A DNA stretch of 6,190 bases from JAYPUG01 sp038117265 (GTDB lineage Bacteria > Pseudomonadota > Alphaproteobacteria > UBA6615): assembly GCA_038117265.1 (NCBI GenBank), contig JAYOFO010000113.1:1-6190 (forward strand), written 5' to 3'. Below, in pieces: positions 1 to 6,190 of the stretch. The translations under genes and the position numbers were made by a program. A model generated the notes under the pieces. It was not told where the DNA came from. It did no database searches and was given only the letters and a program-made list of their open reading frames with translations. How positions within the stretch are numbered: position 1 is the first letter of the stretch; each line of letters starts with the position of its first letter.

Positions 1-94
1 CGCGCGCGATGGTGTTTCGCAGGGTCTGGAGATCGCCTCCAAACCAGGGAAACCGCGGCCGGAACGCCGAGAGGCCCGGGACGGCGCCCGTCAT
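1..94 (-). CDS. Alpha/beta-fold hydrolase, N-terminal fragment (cut by window edge)
   Basis: Partial gene, reading from the ATG at 94-92 leftwards off the window; 31 codons are visible and all are open. The translation begins MTGAVPGLSAFRPRFPWFGG and continues DLQTLRNTIAR. The aromatic-rich segment followed by GGDLQT resembles the N-terminal region of some alpha/beta hydrolases, where a similar F.P....G..QT stretch precedes the hydrolase core (the YheT-like group has a comparable GHLQT motif). No catalytic residue is visible yet, so the family call is an inference from this short motif. The start codon overlaps the TGA of the upstream hydrolase (ATGA), which is typical of translational coupling and supports both the start choice and the reality of the gene. 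It could instead be an unrelated hypothetical protein. Confidence 0.55.
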   Translation of the reverse strand, partial: MTGAVPGLSAFRPRFPWFGGDLQTLRNTIAR

Positions 95-930
95 GTGTTG
101 AAGAATGCGACGACCGGTGCAATCTGGTCGCGGCTCATCAGCGCCGGCGCATGCCCGACATCGGCGAACGCGATCACCTCGGCGCACGGCCCGCGGCGGG
201 ACATCTCGGCCGCCGTGTCCGCACCGAGCAGGTCGGAGCGGGCGCCGCGCAGGACCAGGGTGGGCACCGCGATCCTGTCCCACACCGTCCAGAGATCGAC
301 GTCCGCCACCGGGCGGGCACGCATCGGCGCCGCGATCGCGGGATCGTAGGCCGGGGCGATCGCGCCATCCTCCGTCCGGCGGGCGGAGGTCTCGGCGAGG
401 TGGCGCCAGTCGGCATCGCCGAGCACCCCGAACGGGGCCCAGATCTGGCGCAGATAGGCCTCGAACCCGTCCATGTCGTCGAAGGTCGGATCGGTCCCGA
501 CATAGTCGCGGATGCGCGCGAGTGCGGCCTTTGGCACGAATGGCCCCACATCGTTCACCACCAGCCGGCGGATCGGCGTGTCCGGCAGGGCCGCGGCCAG
601 CATCCCCATGATGCCGCCCATCGAGGTGCCGACATAGCCGACCGTCTCTGCCCCGAGCCTTGCGATCAGGGCGTTGAGGTCGGCGAGGTACTGGGGAAAA
701 TCGTAGCCGATCGCATCAGGCAGCCAGCCGCTGCGCCCGCGCCCGACCACGTCGGGACAGATCACACGGTGGGTGTGCGCCAGCGCCTCGGCAAGCCGGT
801 CGAAGGACCGCGCGTTTTGGGTCAGCCCATGGACGCAGATCACGACGGGCGCGTCGGGGGCGCCCCATTCGGTATAATGTAGCTGATGAAAACCCTTGGG
901 GCTCAATCCCCGGAACGCGCGCGACCGCAT
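91..930 (-). CDS. Alpha/beta-fold hydrolase, full length, substrate unknown
   Basis: A 279-residue cytoplasmic serine hydrolase of the alpha/beta-fold superfamily, which cleaves esters, lactones or related bonds; the substrate cannot be read from the sequence. Visible landmarks in order: the oxyanion-hole motif HGLTQNARSFD from residue 34, the strand and turn ending in CPDVVGRGRS near 58-67, the nucleophile elbow GTSMGG at 101-106 with Ser103, a lid region at about 135-210, a likely acid Asp233 in GARSDLLG, and the catalytic His260 in DVGHAP. The triad is therefore complete, and the length is normal for single-domain members. There is no signal peptide. The ATG at 930-928 is preceded by a strong GGGAGG ribosome binding site, which supports this start. 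The stop overlaps the start of the next minus-strand gene, which also looks like a hydrolase. The gene is divergent from the GNAT gene. Confidence 0.93.
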   Translation of the reverse strand: MRSRAFRGLSPKGFHQLHYTEWGAPDAPVVICVHGLTQNARSFDRLAEALAHTHRVICPDVVGRGRSGWLPDAIGYDFPQYLADLNALIARLGAETVGYVGTSMGGIMGMLAAALPDTPIRRLVVNDVGPFVPKAALARIRDYVGTDPTFDDMDGFEAYLRQIWAPFGVLGDADWRHLAETSARRTEDGAIAPAYDPAIAAPMRARPVADVDLWTVWDRIAVPTLVLRGARSDLLGADTAAEMSRRGPCAEVIAFADVGHAPALMSRDQIAPVVAFFNT

Positions 931-1027
931 AGCATTTGGCCTCCCGCCGATCTGGAGTTACGCGGTGGCGGACCCTATCGCACGGCACACCGGCCACCAA
1001 GCCCGTCCCCGCAAGGCCAAGAGACCG
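931..1027. promoter_or_regulatory. Divergent intergenic spacer, presumed to hold promoters in both directions
   Basis: This 97-base gap separates the minus-strand hydrolase pair from the plus-strand GNAT-acylase-lyase run, so both transcription units probably start here or nearby. I see no convincing -35/-10 pair on either strand. A six-base inverted repeat, GGTGGC at 964-969 and GCCACC at 993-998, is separated by 23 bases. It could be an operator half-site pair but is short enough to be chance at this GC content. The function is inferred from layout only. Confidence 0.35.
940..945 (-). promoter_or_regulatory. Ribosome binding site of the alpha/beta hydrolase gene
   Basis: On the minus strand this reads GGGAGG, a strong Shine-Dalgarno match, ending nine bases before the ATG at 930-928. 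It favours that ATG over the nearby out-of-frame ATG at 936-934. Confidence 0.6.
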
Positions 1028-1483
1028 ATGACTGACATCCGCGTCGCGCCGCCCAATCCAGAAGATCACGCCGCCTGGCGCGCCCTGTTCGAGGGATACC
1101 GGCGCTTCTACGAAATGCCCGACGACCCGTCGGTACTCGACACCGTCTGGGGCTGGATCCACGACCCGGAACATCCGACCGAGTGCCTGCTCGCCCGCAC
1201 GCCGGACGGCCGCCCCATCGGGCTGGCGCATTTCCGCGACCTGCCGCGCCCGCTGTCCGGCTCCCTGGCGGGCTTCCTCGACGACCTGTTCGTCAAGGAA
1301 GCGATGCGTGGCAGCGGCGCCGCCGATGCCCTCGTGCAGGCCGTCGCGGAAATCGGGCGCGCCCGCGGTTGGGCCTGGCTGCGCTGGTTCACCGCCGAGG
1401 ACAATTATCGCGGGCGGGGATTCTACGACCGGGTCGCGCGGCCGACACAATGGAAGACCTATCAGGTCGACACGCAAGGCTGA
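1028..1483 (+). CDS. GNAT-family N-acetyltransferase
   Basis: A 151-residue protein of the GCN5-related acetyltransferase family, which moves an acetyl group from acetyl-CoA to an amine on a small molecule or protein; the acceptor is not identifiable. The acetyl-CoA binding motif is seen in the strand LDDLFVKEAMRGSGAADAL (from residue 84), where RGSGAA at 94-99 is the pyrophosphate-binding loop. The C-terminal signature follows as TAEDNYRGRGFYDRVA, with Tyr133 in the usual general-acid position. Length is typical for a single GNAT domain. The frame is open further upstream, to an ATG at 896 inside the divergent hydrolase gene, but the family's N-terminal strand begins right after the ATG at 1028, and an AAGAGA stretch lies just before it, so the shorter form is chosen. 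The stop is four bases before the acylase start, so the two genes are probably co-transcribed. Confidence 0.88.
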   Translation: MTDIRVAPPNPEDHAAWRALFEGYRRFYEMPDDPSVLDTVWGWIHDPEHPTECLLARTPDGRPIGLAHFRDLPRPLSGSLAGFLDDLFVKEAMRGSGAADALVQAVAEIGRARGWAWLRWFTAEDNYRGRGFYDRVARPTQWKTYQVDTQG

Positions 1484-1487
1484 GCGC

Positions 1488-3869
1488 ATGCGCGCCATCC
1501 ACTGGCTGATCGGCGTTCCCACGATCGCGATTGCGGTCGTGACAGGCCTCGCCGTGCTCCTTGCCGGCGCGATCGCGCTGGTCTTCGCCACGGCCGAGAC
1601 CGACACCGCGGGCCGGGCGCAAATTCCCGGCCTGTCCGCCGAGGTCTCGGTTATCCGCGACACCCACGGGGTACCCCACATCTTCGCCGCCAACCGTCTC
1701 GATGGCTGGCGGGCGCTCGGCTACGCGCATGCGCAAGACCGCTTCTTCCAGATGGAGCTCGCACGGCGCATCGCGGCCGGACGCCTCGCCGAGGTCATCG
1801 GGCCGCCGGGCCTACGCAGCGACATGTTCATGCGCACGCTGGGCATCCACCGTCTGGCGGCGGAATCGGCGCGACGCCTGCACCCCGACACGCGCACCGC
1901 CGTCGAGGCCTATGTCACCGGCGTGAACGCCTGGCTCGCAAACCCGGCCAATGCCCGCCCGGCCGAACTGATCGTCCTTGGCATCGAGCCGGAACCGTGG
2001 ACCGTCGCCGACAGCGCCGCCTGGGGCCGCCTGATGGCGCTCCTCCTCTCGGGCGACTGGCGCACGGAAGTCCTGCGCGCGCGCCTCGCGGCGCGGCTCT
2101 CCCCGGAACAGCTGGGGGATCTCTGGCCCGACGAACCCGCGGCATCCCCCACGACACTGGCCGCGCTGGCCGGTCTGGGGGACGCCTTCGCCGCCATCGA
2201 GGCGGCGATCCCCGATCTGTTTCCCGCCGCCAGCGCTTCGAACGAGTGGGCCGTCTCGGGTTCGCGCAGCCGCTCCGGCAAGCCGCTGCTGGCGAACGAC
2301 CCCCATCTTGGCCTGCTTGCGCCGGGGATGTGGCACCTGGCGCGGATCGTCTCCCCCGAGGCAACGGTGTCGGGAGCCGCGCTGCCCGGCCAGCCCTTCT
2401 TCATGGTCGGACAGAACGGCCACATCGCCTGGGGCCTGACGACCACCCATGCCGACACCCAGGACCTCTATGTCGAACGGGTCCATCCCGACGACCCGAA
2501 CCAGTATCTGGTTCCCGGCGGCAGCCTGCCGTTCGCGCTGCGCGAGGAGACGATCCATGTCCGCTGGCGTGGCGCGCCGGTCCGGCTGACGGTCCGGGCG
2601 ACCCGGCACGGCCCGGTCATGTCCGACATGTCCGGCGACGCCGCCGCACTGGCCGGACCGGACACGGTCATCGCCCTGTCCTTTGCCGGGCTCGAGGCCG
2701 ACGATCGCACCAGCGACGCCTTCCACGCGATGAACACGGCGCAGACCGTGGAGCGGTTCCACGAAGCGCTGCGCGACTTCCACGCGCCGATGCAGAACGT
2801 GATCTATGCGCACCGCGACGGCGAATTCGGCTTCGTCAGCGCCGGGCGCCTGCCGGTCCGGCCCGGCGGGCCCGGCATCCACCCGCTGCCGGGCTGGACC
2901 GGCGCTCATGACTGGCAGGGCTTCGTTGCGTCCGACGACCTGCCGCGCAGCCGAAATCCAGCGAACGGCCAAATCGTCAACGCCAACAACCGTGTGGTCG
3001 GCCCCGCCTACCCGCACCCGATCAGCAACGACTGGCCCGAGGGGTTCCGCGCGCGGCGCATCCTCGACCGTCTCGCCGACGCGCTGCTCCACGACACGGA
3101 CAGCTTCGCGGCGATCCAGACCGATATCGTCTCGCTCGGTGCACGCGAGCTTCGCGACGCGATGCTGGCCGCGCTCCCGCCGGAGGCCCGGAGCGGCTCC
3201 AATGCCCGCATGCTCGCGGATTGGGACGGCGCGATGGAACGTGCGCGGCCCGAACCCCTGCTTTTCGCGGCATGGGCCGAGGCGCTCCAGGACGCGGTCA
3301 TCGGCGACGAGTTGGGCGAGGATGCACACCGCATTCGCGGCGTGCGCGTCCGGATGCTCGCCCGCATGCTGCGCGCACGTCAGGACTGGTGCGACGACAC
3401 CGGCACGGCACGGACCGAGACCTGCGCGGCGGTCGCGGCCCGCACGCTCGCGGCCACGGAAGCGGTACTTCGCGACAGCTGGGGCGACACCTCCCGGTGG
3501 CGCTGGGGTCCGGCACACCGCACCGCCTTCAGGCACCCGCTGTTCCGCTTCGTCCCGGTGTTGGGGGACATGCTCGCCCCGACGATCGAAAGCCCGGGCG
3601 GCGACCACACCGTCAACCGCGGCACCTACCGCGCCGTCGCGGGCACCCGCTTCGATCACGTCCACGGCGCGGGGCTGCGCGCGATCTTCGACATGGCCGA
3701 TCCCGACGCCGCCCGCTACATCATCGCGCCGGGGCAATCGGGACATCTCAACGCGCGACACTTCGCCGACCTGACGCAGGCATGGCGGGACGGTCGCTAC
3801 ATCGTGCTAAAAACCGACCGGCAAACCCTGCTTCGCGCAGGGCGCACCGAAACGACGCTGGTGCCATGA
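1488..3869 (+). CDS. Penicillin acylase family Ntn-hydrolase (secreted or membrane-anchored amidase)
   Basis: A 793-residue precursor of the penicillin acylase / N-acyl amidase family, which hydrolyses the amide bond of an acylated substrate outside the cytoplasm after self-cleavage into alpha and beta chains. Residues 5-34 form a long hydrophobic segment, a signal peptide or anchor. The alpha chain starts with the family motif VIRDTHGVPHI (55-65), then GYAHAQDRFFQMELARR. The predicted nucleophile is Ser251 in SNEWAVSG, which becomes Ser1 of the beta chain. Counted from it, His273 is beta-23 (NDPHLG), and Asp323 and Asp326 are beta-73 and beta-76, the positions of calcium ligands in E. coli penicillin G acylase. 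The oxyanion Asn lies in IVNANNR (496-502). The C-terminal motifs GGDHTVNR and SGHLNARHFAD are present. The protein has just two cysteines, Cys635 and Cys646, fitting one periplasmic disulfide. The ATG at 1488 has AAGG eight bases upstream. The substrate could be a beta-lactam side chain, an acyl-homoserine lactone or another amide; this is not decided. Confidence 0.92.
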   Translation: MRAIHWLIGVPTIAIAVVTGLAVLLAGAIALVFATAETDTAGRAQIPGLSAEVSVIRDTHGVPHIFAANRLDGWRALGYAHAQDRFFQMELARRIAAGRLAEVIGPPGLRSDMFMRTLGIHRLAAESARRLHPDTRTAVEAYVTGVNAWLANPANARPAELIVLGIEPEPWTVADSAAWGRLMALLLSGDWRTEVLRARLAARLSPEQLGDLWPDEPAASPTTLAALAGLGDAFAAIEAAIPDLFPAASASNEWAVSGSRSRSGKPLLANDPHLGLLAPGMWHLARIVSPEATVSGAALPGQPFFMVGQNGHIAWGLTTTHADTQDLYVERVHPDDPNQYLVPGGSLPFALREETIHVRWRGAPVRLTVRATRHGPVMSDMSGDAAALAGPDTVIALSFAGLEADDRTSDAFHAMNTAQTVERFHEALRDFHAPMQNVIYAHRDGEFGFVSAGRLPVRPGGPGIHPLPGWTGAHDWQGFVASDDLPRSRNPANGQIVNANNRVVGPAYPHPISNDWPEGFRARRILDRLADALLHDTDSFAAIQTDIVSLGARELRDAMLAALPPEARSGSNARMLADWDGAMERARPEPLLFAAWAEALQDAVIGDELGEDAHRIRGVRVRMLARMLRARQDWCDDTGTARTETCAAVAARTLAATEAVLRDSWGDTSRWRWGPAHRTAFRHPLFRFVPVLGDMLAPTIESPGGDHTVNRGTYRAVAGTRFDHVHGAGLRAIFDMADPDAARYIIAPGQSGHLNARHFADLTQAWRDGRYIVLKTDRQTLLRAGRTETTLVP

Positions 3870-5092
3870 CCGTCACGATCGACAACATCGAGGCCGCCGC
3901 GGCGGTGATCGCCGCCGACATCGTCCGCACGCCCACGACCCATTCGCCGAGCCTGTCGCGCGAGGCAGGCTGCGATCTGCACCTCAAGCTCGAGAATCTC
4001 TAGCTCACGGGATCGTTCAAGTTGCGCGGCGCGTGCAACCGGCTCGCCGCACTGAGCGAAGCCGATACGGGTGGCGTGATCGCCTGCTCGGCCGGGAACC
4101 ACGCCCAGGCCGTCGCGCACTTCGCGGCACGCATGGGCATTCCGGCCACCATCGTGATGCCGCGTGCCACACCGTTCGCCAAGGTCGAAAAGACCCAGCG
4201 CTGCGGCGCGCGGGTCATCCTCGAAGGCGCCACCTTCGCCGACGCGCTGGCCCACAGCCGGTCGCTCGCGTCGGCCGAGGGGCTTGTCTATATCTCGCCC
4301 TACGATAACGAGCTGGTGATCGCGGGCCAGGGCACGGCCGGCCTGGAGATGATCGCGGACGCGCCCGACCTGGACGCCGCGCTGGTGCCGGTCGGCGGCG
4401 GCGGCCTGATCGCGGGATGCGCGGTCGCCATGAAGGCCCGCAAGCCGGCCATCGAGGTCATCGGCGTAGAGGCCGCCCTCTATGCCTCGATGAAGAACGC
4501 GCTGGCCGGCGGGGGAACGATACCCGAAGGCGCCACCCTGGCCGAGGGCATCGCCGTCAAGACTCCGGGAGAGCGCACGCTCCCGATCGTGCGCGAACTC
4601 GTCGACGACATGATCGCCGTCGACGAGGCGGCGATCGAGAGCGCGGTCGAGCTGATGGCGGACACGGGCCGGATCGTCGTCGAGGGCGCCGGTGCGGTCG
4701 GCCTCGCCGCGGTGATGCAGGACCCGGACCGGTTTGTGGGCCGGCAGATAGGCCTGCTGGTGAGCGGCGGGAACATCAACATGCGGCTCTACGCCTCGGT
4801 GCTCCTGCGCGGCCTGGTGCGCGGCGGCCAGATGGTGCGCTTGCGCGTCCAGATACCCGACGCGCCGGGCAGCCTCGCCCTGGTCAGCCGGACTATCGGC
4901 GAGGCGGGCGGGAACATTGTGGAAATCGTGCACCAGCGAATGTTCTACGACGTGCCCGTGAAACAGACGGACCTGGATGTCGTGGTGGAGACGCGCAACG
5001 CGGCGCACGCCGCCGAGGTCCTCGCACGGCTCGAGGAAACCGGCCTGCCCGCCTCTCTGCTCACGGATGTTGCGCGAAACCGCAGCGCCTAA
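3866..5092 (+). pseudogene. ilvA: Threonine ammonia-lyase with ACT domain, interrupted by an in-frame amber codon
   Basis: The product would be a 408-residue PLP enzyme that converts L-threonine to 2-oxobutanoate and ammonia, feeding isoleucine synthesis or threonine breakdown. Motifs in order: the N-terminal segment to KLENL (41-45), TAG at codon 46, then LTGSFKLRGA with the PLP lysine at 52, SAGNHAQ at 75-81, the glycine loop VGGGG at 176-180 that holds the PLP phosphate, SGGN at 300-303 whose serine contacts the PLP ring nitrogen, and an ACT domain from about 324 (RLRVQIPDAPGSLALV) for effector binding. Length and order match intact ACT-type enzymes. Related enzymes have Gln where the TAG falls (E. 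coli TdcB reads ENMQRTGSFK), so CAG to TAG is the simplest origin. Without readthrough only a 45-residue peptide is made; restarts at TTG 4022 or later lack Lys52. The ATG overlaps the acylase stop (ATGA), indicating coupling. The rest shows no decay, so the damage is recent, artefactual or bypassed. tdcB-like naming is equally possible. Confidence 0.85.
4001..4003 (+). other. In-frame TAG inside the threonine ammonia-lyase gene
   Basis: The codon lies between CTC (Leu45) and CTC (Leu47), in the frame set by both the ATG at 3866 and the intact downstream part. The following base is C, a context generally regarded as leaky for UAG termination. The codon is one transition away from CAG, the glutamine codon expected from relatives. 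Confidence 0.9.
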
Positions 5093-5117
5093 ACGGCTTC
5101 TTAACCACTGTCGGTCA
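5090..5117 (+). promoter_or_regulatory. Weak sigma-28-like flagellar promoter candidate upstream of motA
   Basis: TAAA at 5090-5093 (overlapping the lyase stop codon) and GTCGGTCA at 5110-5117 loosely match the flagellar sigma-28 consensus TAAA-N15-GCCGATAA. The spacer is 16 rather than 15 and only five of eight bases fit in the second element. It is placed sensibly, 46 bases before the motA ATG, but could easily be chance. Confidence 0.15.
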
Positions 5118-5163
5118 CTCTGGCCTGCGCGAAATCCCGCGCGTTCATTGGGCTAGAGAAGCG

Positions 5164-6021
5164 ATGCTTGTAATTATCGGATGGGTGACCGTGCTCGGCT
5201 GCGTGCTTGGCGGCTACATTGCCATGTGCGGCAAGCTGATGGTGCTGTTCCAGCCGTTCGAGCTTGTCATCATCGGCGGCGCCGGCGTCGGCGCTTTCAT
5301 CACCGCGAACCCCAAATGGGTGATCAAGTCGATCGGCAATGCCTTCAAGACCGCGATGAAGGACCCGGCGAACACGAAAGAAGACTATCTCGACCTGCTG
5401 TCGATGATGTACGCGACGTTCAAGCTCGCCAAGAGCACGGGAAACCGCGCGCTCGAAGCCCATATCGAGAACCCGCACGACAGCGAGCTGTTCCAGAACT
5501 TCCCCGGTTTTCAGCACAACCATCATGCGGTGGAGTTCTTCTGCGACTACCTGCGTCTCGTCACGCTGGGCACCGAGAACCCGCACGAGCTCGAGGCCCT
5601 GATGGACGAGGAGCTCGACGTCCACCACATGGAAGACGAGCAGCTCGCCTCGGCCATGCAGACGCTGGGCGACGGCTTTCCGGCGCTGGGCATCGTCGCC
5701 GCCGTGCTCGGTGTCATCAAGACGATGGGCTCGATCACCGAGCCTCCCGAGATTCTCGGCAAGCTGATCGGCGGCGCGTTGGTGGGAACGTTCCTGGGCA
5801 TTCTGCTCGCCTACGGTTTCGTCGGTCCGCTGGCGAGTGCGATCAAGGGCGCGCAGGACGCCAACAGCAAGTATTTCACGTGCCTGAAGGCCGGAATCCT
5901 TGCCCATGGCGCCGGAAACGCCCCGGCGGTGTCGGTCGAGTTCGCCCGCAAGACGCTCATGAGCAGCGTCCGCCCGACGTTCCAGGAACTCGAACAGGCA
6001 ACCGAAAACGTCCGCGCCTAG
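5164..6021 (+). CDS. motA: Flagellar motor stator protein MotA
   Basis: A 285-residue inner-membrane protein that, with MotB, forms the ion-conducting stator unit driving flagellar rotation. Four membrane segments are visible: about 2-22, 31-49, 171-190 and 203-224. Between the second and third lies the large cytoplasmic domain with the rotor-contact region KSTGNRALEAHIENP. Residue numbering matches E. coli MotA: Glu98 is conserved, Lys90 stands where E. coli has Arg90, and the functional prolines Pro173 (DGFPALGIVAAVLGV) and Pro222 (GFVGPLAS) are at the same positions. The C-terminal signature VEFARKTL..S.RPTF.ELE is present. The length is normal (E. coli MotA is 295). The ATG at 5164 starts the first membrane helix directly and follows an AGAGAAG stretch; the frame is open further upstream but that part overlaps the lyase gene and is not homologous. 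It lies 71 bases after the lyase, so it probably has its own promoter. It ends in TAG, 30 bases before the likely motB start. Confidence 0.97.
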   Translation: MLVIIGWVTVLGCVLGGYIAMCGKLMVLFQPFELVIIGGAGVGAFITANPKWVIKSIGNAFKTAMKDPANTKEDYLDLLSMMYATFKLAKSTGNRALEAHIENPHDSELFQNFPGFQHNHHAVEFFCDYLRLVTLGTENPHELEALMDEELDVHHMEDEQLASAMQTLGDGFPALGIVAAVLGVIKTMGSITEPPEILGKLIGGALVGTFLGILLAYGFVGPLASAIKGAQDANSKYFTCLKAGILAHGAGNAPAVSVEFARKTLMSSVRPTFQELEQATENVRA

Positions 6022-6051
6022 CGGCACGAACGCCCGACGAGCGAGAACGGC

Positions 6052-6190
6052 ATGGCCGACTATTTTTCACCGGAATCGATTTCCTCGCCCAACAGCGGCG
6101 CGGGCGGAATCCTGGGCGGCAAGACGATCGCCATCGACGGCGCGAAGGTCTCGGCGGGCGGTCCGACCGAAGGCGAAAGCGTTCCGATTC
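6052..6190 (+). CDS. motB: Probable flagellar motor protein MotB, N-terminal fragment (cut by window edge)
   Basis: The frame is open from the ATG at 6052 to the end of the window, giving 46 codons that begin MADYFSPESISSPNSGAGG and continue with a Gly/Ser-rich, polar stretch. The usual MotB landmarks (a basic cytoplasmic segment, one membrane helix with the ion-binding Asp, and the OmpA-like peptidoglycan-binding domain) would all lie beyond the window, so nothing diagnostic is seen. The assignment rests on the position directly after motA, where motB is normally found, with a 30-base gap. Another motility gene or an OmpA-family protein with a long leader remains possible. A GAGAACGG stretch just before the ATG is a weak ribosome binding site. 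Confidence 0.6.
   Translation, partial: MADYFSPESISSPNSGAGGILGGKTIAIDGAKVSAGGPTEGESVPI

Noticed and set aside
151..882. 243-codon plus-strand open frame antisense to the hydrolase
   Set aside because: It has no domain and lies opposite a gene with a complete catalytic triad. It is a typical GC-rich shadow.
896..1027. Longer GNAT form beginning at the ATG at 896
   Set aside because: It would overlap the divergent hydrolase gene, and the extra 44 residues do not resemble a GNAT N-terminus. The ATG at 1028 fits the family start.
2618..2636. Short direct repeat CATGTCCG in tandem
   Set aside because: It encodes part of the acylase (MSDMSG) and is explained by codon repetition; it is too short to be a regulatory or mobile repeat.
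1812..3761. 649-codon open frame on the minus strand
   Set aside because: It lies wholly antisense to the penicillin acylase gene, whose motifs are unmistakable. Its translation is rich in Arg/Gly/Val/Ala without a recognisable domain, as expected of a GC-rich shadow frame.
3797..5008. 403-codon minus-strand open frame across the lyase gene
   Set aside because: It is antisense to a clear PLP-enzyme frame, is rich in His/Asp/Arg and has no recognisable motif. It is a shadow of the codon bias on the other strand.
4022..5092. Lyase fragment starting at TTG 4022 as an independent functional gene
   Set aside because: It begins immediately after the PLP-binding lysine codon and lacks the N-terminal segment, so it cannot encode an active enzyme, and no good ribosome binding site precedes it.
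4417..5163. Long upstream extension of the motA frame, suggesting a fusion protein
   Set aside because: The extension overlaps the lyase gene in another frame and its translation is Arg/Gly-rich noise. The first MotA membrane helix begins exactly at the ATG at 5164.
5101..6027. 308-codon minus-strand open frame covering motA
   Set aside because: It is the antisense of motA with low-complexity Arg/His/Glu composition and no domain.

Overview
This is a GC-rich, tightly packed stretch of bacterial chromosome. The best taxonomic clues are the MotA stator protein of the short proteobacterial type and the overall gene style, which together suggest an alphaproteobacterium. No rRNA or other marker gene is present, so the order or genus cannot be named. 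Coding capacity is nearly complete: the largest gap between genes is about 97 bases, so no stretch over 300 bases lacks a gene.

The left part (1-930) lies on the minus strand. It holds a complete alpha/beta-fold hydrolase (91-930) whose stop codon overlaps the start of a second minus-strand gene. Only 31 codons of that second gene are inside the window (94 down to 1). It looks like the N-terminus of another alpha/beta hydrolase, so the two probably form a small operon. A 97-base divergent spacer (931-1027) separates them from the plus-strand genes.

The middle part (1028-5092, plus strand) is a compact apparent operon. It encodes a GNAT acetyltransferase, a secreted or membrane-anchored Ntn-hydrolase of the penicillin acylase family, and a threonine ammonia-lyase with a C-terminal ACT domain. 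The gap between the first two genes is 4 bases, and the last two overlap by ATGA. The lyase reading frame is broken once by an in-frame TAG at codon 46, six codons before the PLP-binding lysine. The sequence on both sides is otherwise intact and in the same frame, so this is one nonsense change (CAG to TAG fits the family), a sequencing error, or a recoded or suppressed codon.

The right part (5164-6190) is motA followed by the start of a probable motB, the flagellar stator pair. motA ends in TAG, which shows that TAG works as a genuine stop in this neighbourhood. This argues against wholesale amber recoding as the explanation for the lyase.

Overall this looks like ordinary chromosomal housekeeping and accessory metabolism next to a motility locus. 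I found no mobile element, CRISPR array, tRNA, prophage or novel defence-like system. The main point of interest is the interrupted threonine ammonia-lyase.
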